64,000 nucleotides of DNA from assembly GCF_014897985.1 (NCBI RefSeq), contig NZ_JABUZA010000011.1, forward strand, positions 1-64,000, written 5' to 3'. The notes beneath the pieces were generated by a model. It was given only the letters and a program-made list of their open reading frames with translations. It ran no database searches and had not been told where the DNA came from. Made by a program: the position numbers and the translations under genes. Of the stretch, positions 58,672 to 64,000 are shown piece after piece; positions within the stretch are counted from its first letter, which is position 1, and every line of letters starts with the position of its first letter. The stretch is from Halomonas colorata (GTDB lineage: Bacteria; Pseudomonadota; Gammaproteobacteria; Pseudomonadales; Halomonadaceae).

Positions 58672-59973
58672 TTGTCGTCTCGCGTGCGTATATGGGCCAT
58701 CGCCTGGCCAATTATCCTTTCCAATATTACCGTTCCGCTTCTCGGGCTGGTCGATACTGCTGTGGTCGGGCACCTGCCCGACTCACGCTATCTGGCCGCC
58801 GTGACGCTAGGCGCTACCCTATTCAGCTTTCTATATTGGGGCTTTGGCTTTCTACGCATGGGCACTACCGGCCTGGTGGCCCAGGCAATGGGCCGGGAAA
58901 GCGATAGCGACGTACGCCATTTGCTGGGCCAATCGCTGATCATCGCTGGAGTGATCGGCGTACTCTTAATTCTGTTCTCCACTCCGCTTGTCTCATTGGG
59001 GCTGAAGCTATTGGACGGCAGTGACGCAGCGACGCCCCTGGCCCGTGAATATGCTCAGATAAGACTGTGGTCGGCCCCCGCTGTTCTCGCCAACTATGCG
59101 ATTTTAGGTTGGTTTTTAGGTCAACAGAACTCTCGCGTGACCTTGATGATCCTGCTGCTGACCAACAGTATCAATATCGTGCTGGATATCTGGTTTGTGG
59201 TGGGGCTAGGCATGACCAGCAATGGCGTTGCCTGGGCAAGCGTGATTGCCGACTATAGCGCGCTGGCATTTGGCGGCTATCTGGTGCTGCGCCAGCTTAA
59301 AACACTCGAAGGACATTTTTTGCGCGCTCGGCTGCTGGCGCTTTCCGCCTATACGGCCCTTTTCAATATCAACGCCAATCTGTTTGTCCGCACGCTCGGG
59401 CTGCTATTCGTCATGGCTTTTTTTACCGCGCAGGGTGCGCGTCAGGGCGATACAGTTCTGGCCGCCAACGCCGTACTGCTTCAGTTTATTATGCTGACAA
59501 GCTATGCACTCGATGGCTTCGCCCACGCGGCGGAATCATTGGTCGGCCGCGCCTATGGCCGCCGCGACTGGCAGGAGCTGGCATCTATCGTTCGCCGGGT
59601 GGCGCTGTTTTCTTTCTGGACGGCAGGCGGCGCCTCGCTGCTCTTTGCATTTGGCGGTAATCACTTGGTTGCCCTGCTGACAGGTCTTGAGGAAGTGCGG
59701 GCAACCGCTGCCGTGTACCTTCCCTGGATGGTGGCAATGCCGTTAATTGCCGTGTGGAGCTATCTTCTAGACGGTATTTTTATCGGCACCAGCGCGGTAC
59801 GTGAAATGCGCAACAGCATCTTTATCGGCATTCTTTTCTACCTGCCCGCCTGGTGGCTTACTCAAGGCCTTGGCAATCATGGTCTTTGGCTCGCCTTTAC
59901 GCTGTTTATTACGGTTCGTTCCGGGGTGCTTATTGGGTACTATCAACGCTACCGGCATACCCGTTGGTGTTAA
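58672..59973 (+). CDS. dinF: MATE-family efflux protein, DinF-like
   Basis: The 433-residue protein has about 12 spans. It begins IWAIAWPIILSNITVPLLGLVDTAVVGHLPDSRYL, close to E. coli DinF, and continues GATLFSFLYWGFGFLRMGTTGLVAQAMG. DinF-type MATE proteins export cationic compounds and are linked to oxidative and bile stress in E. coli. No strong ribosome binding site is visible; TTG at 58672 or GTG at 58684 could be the start, and translation may follow from the ferredoxin gene 3 bp upstream. Confidence 0.85.
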   Translation: MSSRVRIWAIAWPIILSNITVPLLGLVDTAVVGHLPDSRYLAAVTLGATLFSFLYWGFGFLRMGTTGLVAQAMGRESDSDVRHLLGQSLIIAGVIGVLLILFSTPLVSLGLKLLDGSDAATPLAREYAQIRLWSAPAVLANYAILGWFLGQQNSRVTLMILLLTNSINIVLDIWFVVGLGMTSNGVAWASVIADYSALAFGGYLVLRQLKTLEGHFLRARLLALSAYTALFNINANLFVRTLGLLFVMAFFTAQGARQGDTVLAANAVLLQFIMLTSYALDGFAHAAESLVGRAYGRRDWQELASIVRRVALFSFWTAGGASLLFAFGGNHLVALLTGLEEVRATAAVYLPWMVAMPLIAVWSYLLDGIFIGTSAVREMRNSIFIGILFYLPAWWLTQGLGNHGLWLAFTLFITVRSGVLIGYYQRYRHTRWC

Positions 59974-60106
59974 GCGTTTAAATAAATCCGCCGCCGTGCT
60001 ATCCATTGGCTTATCGTTCTAAAAGCGGACTTTTTTAAACGTGAAAGCCGAACCACACCGCCGTATATTAGCAACGCAATTCCTATAAAAAATAAGAGAG
60101 CCACTC

Positions 60107-61417
60107 ATGCTAAAAATGATATCGAAACCGGCCGTCAAGCTGGTCGAGCGCTATCTGCCCGACCCGTATATTTTTGTGCTACTCCTGACCATCGTAGCAG
60201 CGGTTGCCGCCATTGCCGTGGAGCGCCAAACGCCACTGGCGGTGATGCGTATGTGGGGGGACGGCTTCTGGGGATTATTAACCTTTTCCATGCAGATGCT
60301 GCTGGTGCTGGTGACAGGCTTCATGCTGGCAAGCTCGCCGCCGGTAAAGCGCATGCTACAAAAGCTTGCGGGCACCGCAAAAAGCGCAGGCGGGGCGATT
60401 ATTCTGGTCACCCTGGTGTCGCTTGCCGCCAGCTGGATCAACTGGGGGTTTGGTTTGGTGGTCGGGGCGCTCTTTGCTAAAGAGCTTGCCCGCCTGGTGC
60501 GGGTGGACTATCGCCTGCTAGTTGCCAGCGCCTACTCCGGCTTTATCGTATGGCACGGCGGTTTAGCTGGATCAATCCCCCTGACGATCGCCACCGAAGG
60601 TCACTTCACCGTAGATCAGATTGGCGTTATCAGCACCAGCTCCACTATTTTCGCCTTCTTTAACCTGGCAATAGTCGTGTGTCTGTTTATCGCGGTGCCG
60701 CTGGTGAATCGCTTAATGCTGCCCGACGAGAAAGACAGTGTTTATATCGATAGCCAGCTGCTGGAAGACGAGCCAGTATCGCAGGGCCGGATTACCCGCC
60801 CCGCCGAAAGACTTGAAAACAGCATGGCGCTTTCTCTGCTGGTTGGCGTGCCTGGGCTGCTGTTTTTGCTTGACCACTTCATCCTCAGAAACGGTGGTTT
60901 AAACCTTAATATCGTTAACTTCCTGTTTCTGTTTTTAGCCATTGTGCTTCACCGCACCCCACGCAACCTGCTGACCAGCCTTAATGAAGCGGTTAAGGGC
61001 GGCGCCGGGATTGTGATCCAGTTCCCGTTTTATGCGGGCATTATGGCGATCATGGTGCAGTCAGGTTTGGCTCAAAGCATGTCGGAATGGTTAATTTCGT
61101 TTGCCACGGCTACCTCGTTGCCGTTCTGGTCGTTTCTTAGTGCCGGGATTGTTAACCTGTTTGTACCTTCCGGTGGAGGCCAGTGGGCAGTGCAAGCGCC
61201 GGTTATGCTGCCCGCAGCGCAAGCACTAGGGGCTGATATTTCGCGCGTGGCGATGGCCGTTGCCTGGGGCGATGCCTGGACCAATCTGCTGCAGCCCTTC
61301 TGGGCATTGCCGGTGCTGGCCATTGCGGGCTTGAAAGCCAAAGATATTATGGGCTTCTGCCTTATTCAGCTGTTGATTACCGGGATTATTATTTCCGTGG
61401 GCTTAGTTTGGTTCTAA
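60107..61417 (+). CDS. atoE: Short-chain fatty acid transporter, AtoE-like
   Basis: A 436-residue carrier of about 12 spans resembling E. coli AtoE (TIGR00366). Family-like segments are YLPDPYIFVLLLTIV, WGDGFWGLLTFSMQMLLVLVTGFMLASSPPV, SWINWGFGLVVGALFAKELAR, GFIVWHGGLAGSIPLT and VNLFVPSGGGQWAVQAPVM. It probably transports butyrate or acetoacetate. No ato operon accompanies it; it stands between dinF and a thioesterase. GAGAG precedes the ATG. Confidence 0.86.
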   Translation: MLKMISKPAVKLVERYLPDPYIFVLLLTIVAAVAAIAVERQTPLAVMRMWGDGFWGLLTFSMQMLLVLVTGFMLASSPPVKRMLQKLAGTAKSAGGAIILVTLVSLAASWINWGFGLVVGALFAKELARLVRVDYRLLVASAYSGFIVWHGGLAGSIPLTIATEGHFTVDQIGVISTSSTIFAFFNLAIVVCLFIAVPLVNRLMLPDEKDSVYIDSQLLEDEPVSQGRITRPAERLENSMALSLLVGVPGLLFLLDHFILRNGGLNLNIVNFLFLFLAIVLHRTPRNLLTSLNEAVKGGAGIVIQFPFYAGIMAIMVQSGLAQSMSEWLISFATATSLPFWSFLSAGIVNLFVPSGGGQWAVQAPVMLPAAQALGADISRVAMAVAWGDAWTNLLQPFWALPVLAIAGLKAKDIMGFCLIQLLITGIIISVGLVWF

Positions 61418-61428
61418 GCCCTTGAACC

Positions 61429-61454
61429 CTCTGCCCGCCCACAGGCGGGCAGAG
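61429..61454 (+). terminator. Hairpin after atoE
   Basis: CTCTGCCCGCC and its complement form an 11-bp stem with a CACA loop, 12 bp after the atoE stop. No T-run follows and the next start is 19 bp on, so it may be partial termination or mRNA stabilisation. Confidence 0.55.
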
Positions 61455-61472
61455 TCAAACCAAGGACACGTT

Positions 61473-61988
61473 ATGTCAGATACAGCGCCAACGGATTTAC
61501 CCGGGCAGCACGAACTGTCGATGACCGTACTCATGACACCCGACATGGCCAACTTCAGCGGTAAAGTCCACGGGGGAGCCATTCTTAAAAAGCTGGATGA
61601 AGTCGCCTATGCCTGCGCTAGCCGTTATTCCGGGCACTATGTAGTGACCCTATCCGTGGATCAGGTACTGTTTAAGCAGCCGATTCACGTGGGCGAATTA
61701 GTTACCTTTTTAGCCTGCGTCAATCATGTGGGCCGCTCCTCTATGGAGATCGGTATCAAAGTGGTTGCCGAAGATATCCGTAACAAGCTGATTCGTCATA
61801 CCAATAGCTGTTATCTAACCATGGTGGCTGTCGATGCTGATGGCAAGCCTGCTGGCGTGCCTCCGTTGATACTAACGACCCCGATTCAAAAGCTGCGCTT
61901 TGAAAAAGCGGCTCTGCGCAAAAAACACCGCAAGCAGGCCGAACAGGAAGAGAAATTAACCCAGCAGCACTATCAGTCACAGGCTTAA
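61473..61988 (+). CDS. Acyl-CoA thioesterase, hot-dog fold (YciA-like)
   Basis: The 171-residue protein is a single hot-dog domain: MTVLMTPDMANFSGKVHGGAILKKLDEVAYACASRYSGHYVVTLSVDQVLFKQPIHVGELV. This places it in the YciA/cytosolic acyl-CoA hydrolase group, with the active-site Asn and Asp positions visible. A charged C-terminal helix rich in Lys, Gln and Glu follows. The ATG at 61473 has AAGGA six bases upstream; an upstream TTG start would run through the hairpin. Confidence 0.9.
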   Translation: MSDTAPTDLPGQHELSMTVLMTPDMANFSGKVHGGAILKKLDEVAYACASRYSGHYVVTLSVDQVLFKQPIHVGELVTFLACVNHVGRSSMEIGIKVVAEDIRNKLIRHTNSCYLTMVAVDADGKPAGVPPLILTTPIQKLRFEKAALRKKHRKQAEQEEKLTQQHYQSQA

Positions 61989-62077
61989 ACTGTCAGGCGC
62001 AGGCTTAATTGATTAGATGCAGGCGCTGTGTAGCGCTAGTACGCTGTATTGGTTTTTTCCATCAACAAGGAGGTTGC

Positions 62078-63082
62078 ATGCCTATTAGGCGGCGCTACCC
62101 ACAACTCCCCAGGCCTGTTGAGTACGCTCATATCGGTTGGGATTTACTGATTCTGATTGCGGTAGTGCTGAACCTGGGACTTTTGCTATTTGATTCTCTG
62201 TATTTGATCACGCCGATCAATCAGGCCATCGCTGATCTAACGCCTGCTTTTCACGCGTTTTACGAGCGTGAGATTCACAGTCGTTTTTTCCATATCGATC
62301 TATTTTTTGTGGGCTTTTTTGTTGCCGACATACTGCTGGGCTGGACCGTAGCGGTCGCCGAGCGCCGTTATCATCGTTGGTTTTTTTACCCCTTTGTACA
62401 TTGGTATGACGTACTGGGCTGCATTCCGTTAAGCGGCTTTCGCTTACTGCGTGTATTGCGCGTGGTGTCGCTACTCCACCGCTTGCACCGCTTACGCATC
62501 ATTAACGTTAAGCACTGGTCCATTTATCAGTTTTTCTTCAAGTACTACGATATCCTTCTCGAAGAACTTTCTGACCGTATTGCTCTACGGCTTTTGGGCA
62601 ATGTGCAGCAGCAGATTCTGTCCAGCGACTCGCTCACCGAGCGCGTGATTGACCGGGTAATCATGCCGCGCAAAACGCAGCTGATCAGTGAAATCGTCCA
62701 GCGTCTGGAAAGCACCGTTGGCGAGGCGTATCAGCTTAATCGCGCCTCGGCGATGACGGCCATTGATGACTTGGTGAGCCGTACGCTGCGCGAAAGCCCC
62801 GAGATCCAGCGCCTGCACCGCCTGCCCATGGGGCAAACGGCGGCCAACGCCATGCAGGCATCCATCAGCGGTGTTGCTCAGCGGCTGGTAGATGAACTGG
62901 CGTTGGGTATTCATTCGCCGGAATTCAGACAGTTAATCGAGCGAACGGCGGAAAGCGGCTTCGACAGCTGGCTGACGGTCGATGAAAAAAGCAATCGGAT
63001 CACAGAATTGGTGCTGTACGATATTCTGGAAATGCTCAAAGAGCAGGTTAACCGTCAACGTTGGAAGGATCGTTATGAGTAG
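62078..63082 (+). CDS. Voltage-sensor-domain protein without a pore
   Basis: A 334-residue protein with four hydrophobic segments near residues 21-44, 72-92, 104-118 and 120-141. The fourth reads FRLLRVLRVVSLLHRLHRLR, with Arg at every third position (122, 125, 128) and more basic residues after it, the hallmark of an S4 voltage sensor. Acidic residues (Asp74, Asp84, Asp111) lie in S2 and S3. There is no S5-pore-S6 or selectivity filter; a 170-residue soluble helical domain follows. AAGGAGG precedes the ATG. It overlaps the LysE gene by 8 bp. Confidence 0.75.
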   Translation: MPIRRRYPQLPRPVEYAHIGWDLLILIAVVLNLGLLLFDSLYLITPINQAIADLTPAFHAFYEREIHSRFFHIDLFFVGFFVADILLGWTVAVAERRYHRWFFYPFVHWYDVLGCIPLSGFRLLRVLRVVSLLHRLHRLRIINVKHWSIYQFFFKYYDILLEELSDRIALRLLGNVQQQILSSDSLTERVIDRVIMPRKTQLISEIVQRLESTVGEAYQLNRASAMTAIDDLVSRTLRESPEIQRLHRLPMGQTAANAMQASISGVAQRLVDELALGIHSPEFRQLIERTAESGFDSWLTVDEKSNRITELVLYDILEMLKEQVNRQRWKDRYE

Positions 63083-63680
63083 CCAGTGGTTAGTACTTGG
63101 GCCAGTAGCCCTTTATATCATGTCGATGACACTGACCCCTGGGCCCAACAACGTGATGCTCACTGCGTCAGGTGCCAACTTTGGTTTTAGGCGTACCCTG
63201 CCGCATATGGCAGGTATTGTAGGTGGCTGCTTTATTCTATTTTCGAATATAGCGCTGGGCCTCGGGGTGCTGTTTGAGCGATTTCCTGCCATACAGCTGG
63301 GGCTTCGCTGGCTGGGTAGCGCCTACCTGCTCTATCTTGCCTGGAAAATCGCCAGCGCTCCGCCGCCTAACCTTAAGGGCAGCTCACATAGCATACCGCT
63401 TACCTTCTGGCAGGCAGCGGCGTTTCAGTTTGCCAACCCCAAGGCCTGGATCATGGGGCTTGCCTTGATGGCGGGCTTTCTCCCTGAAAACGGTTCGGCG
63501 GTAGTCAATGCCCTCATACTGGCCGGATTTGCGGAACTGGTCGCCATGCCCTGCTTGGCCGTTTGGGCGGGCTTTGGCATGGCGATCGGTCACTGGATCA
63601 AAAGTGACGGTGCCTGGAGGGCATTCAATATCATCATGGGTCTACTCACCGCCGCGTGTGTCATCCTGATTTTACGTTAA
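63075..63680 (+). CDS. LysE/RhtB-family amino-acid exporter
   Basis: A 201-residue inner-membrane protein with six spans. It has the family N-terminus YIMSMTLTPGPNNVMLTASGANFGFRRTLPHMAGIVGG and FQFANPKAWIMGLALMAGF. It likely exports an amino acid or derivative; the substrate is not readable. The ATG at 63075 has AAGGA; the frame extends upstream inside the voltage-sensor gene but without family similarity. Its TAA stop overlaps the stop of the convergent I78 gene in a shared TTAA. Confidence 0.92.
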   Translation: MSSQWLVLGPVALYIMSMTLTPGPNNVMLTASGANFGFRRTLPHMAGIVGGCFILFSNIALGLGVLFERFPAIQLGLRWLGSAYLLYLAWKIASAPPPNLKGSSHSIPLTFWQAAAFQFANPKAWIMGLALMAGFLPENGSAVVNALILAGFAELVAMPCLAVWAGFGMAIGHWIKSDGAWRAFNIIMGLLTAACVILILR

Positions 63681-64000
63681 CCGCAGCGCAGCTCTTCGAT
63701 ATCATCGTTATTGTCCAGATGTACATTCAACCGATCGGGACGATGGTCCATCGTGGCCGCGTCCCCTGGTCGCAGTACCCGCACCTGGCGCGACTGGCTC
63801 TCGCTTTGTAGCTGGGGCACGTTTGCTTCATCAAATGTCTCACCAATGGCATAGCTCACCGCCTCGGTATCGCAGCTATCCATGGATGTAGGCGGTGCGT
63901 CCTGGGCTTCATTGGCAGCCGACGTTTTGGCGGCATCTGACCCGGTGGCGCACGCCGAGAGCAACACAAGCATTCCACCGCTTAATACAATTTTCGAGGA
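63677..64000 (-). CDS. I78-type peptidase inhibitor lipoprotein (5' end beyond the window)
   Basis: The visible part ends with the I78 signature VRVLRPGDAATMDHRPDRLNVHLDNNDDIEELRCG and a preceding VSYAIGETFDEANV. The upstream part reads KIVLSGGMLVLLSACATG, a lipoprotein signal with lipobox LSAC. In-frame codons continue to the right edge of the window, so the true start lies outside; the ATG at 63973 would leave a signal peptide too short. I78 proteins inhibit serine proteases, usually in the periplasm. Confidence 0.83.
   Translation of the reverse strand, partial: SSKIVLSGGMLVLLSACATGSDAAKTSAANEAQDAPPTSMDSCDTEAVSYAIGETFDEANVPQLQSESQSRQVRVLRPGDAATMDHRPDRLNVHLDNNDDIEELRCG

Overview
The window looks like chromosomal core sequence of a halophilic gammaproteobacterium, most probably of the Halomonas group (Halomonadaceae). 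That is inferred from gene content and order: a BCCT-type betaine/choline carrier, a FabY-type fatty-acid initiation synthase, the ubiE-ubiJ-ubiB-hisE-tatABC block, priA/rpmE with argS-ftsN-hslVU, and purL next to mltF. No rRNA, tRNA, CRISPR array, prophage or intact transposon was seen. The extreme left edge may be the end of an insertion sequence.

Layout. 1-480: a possible IS5-like end, a 7-bp tandem repeat and a perfect palindrome. 483-4948 (minus): rluB, scpB, scpA and the helicase radD. 5086-11025: a small zinc-ribbon gene, purL (minus) and the lytic transglycosylase gene mltF. 11359-18741: a complete carotenoid cluster, crtE-idi(type 2)-crtX-crtY-crtI-crtB with crtZ convergent, predicted to make zeaxanthin and its glucosides. 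18861-22152: tadA, tesB, a malic enzyme gene and rpmE. 22302-29705: priA, argS, an ftsN-like gene, hslVU and a DUF971 gene. 29828-34879: ubiquinone genes ubiE/J/B, then hisE and tatABC. 34976-39126: elbB, hemB and ppk with a Pho box. 39314-42786: a metE remnant, metR with its operator, and an RstBA-like two-component system. 43004-50058: an accessory stretch with several very small proteins, a retropepsin-like protease, a UMF1-type MFS carrier, a BCCT carrier, a cytosolic MCP-tip/Cache protein and an AEC permease. 50181-55756 (minus): glnE, dgkA, dacB and a TrmB-like methyltransferase. 55938-63680 (plus): fabY, coaD, ferredoxin, a DinF-like MATE exporter, an AtoE-like carrier, a thioesterase, a pore-less voltage-sensor protein and a LysE-type exporter. 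The window ends inside an I78-type inhibitor lipoprotein gene.

How the genes work together. CrtE makes geranylgeranyl diphosphate, with Idi balancing IPP and DMAPP. CrtB condenses it to phytoene, CrtI desaturates to lycopene, CrtY cyclises to beta-carotene, CrtZ hydroxylates to zeaxanthin and CrtX glucosylates it. The only stretch over 300 bp without a gene that looks regulatory is in front of crtE; it holds an 11-bp inverted repeat and a LitR/PplR-like motif. Other regulatory signals readable from sequence are a MetR operator between metR and the metE scar and a Pho box upstream of ppk.

Most start codons were chosen by Shine-Dalgarno spacing and family alignment from memory. Several genes appear to use TTG or GTG. 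No searches were run; functional calls rest on recognised motifs, length and gene order.
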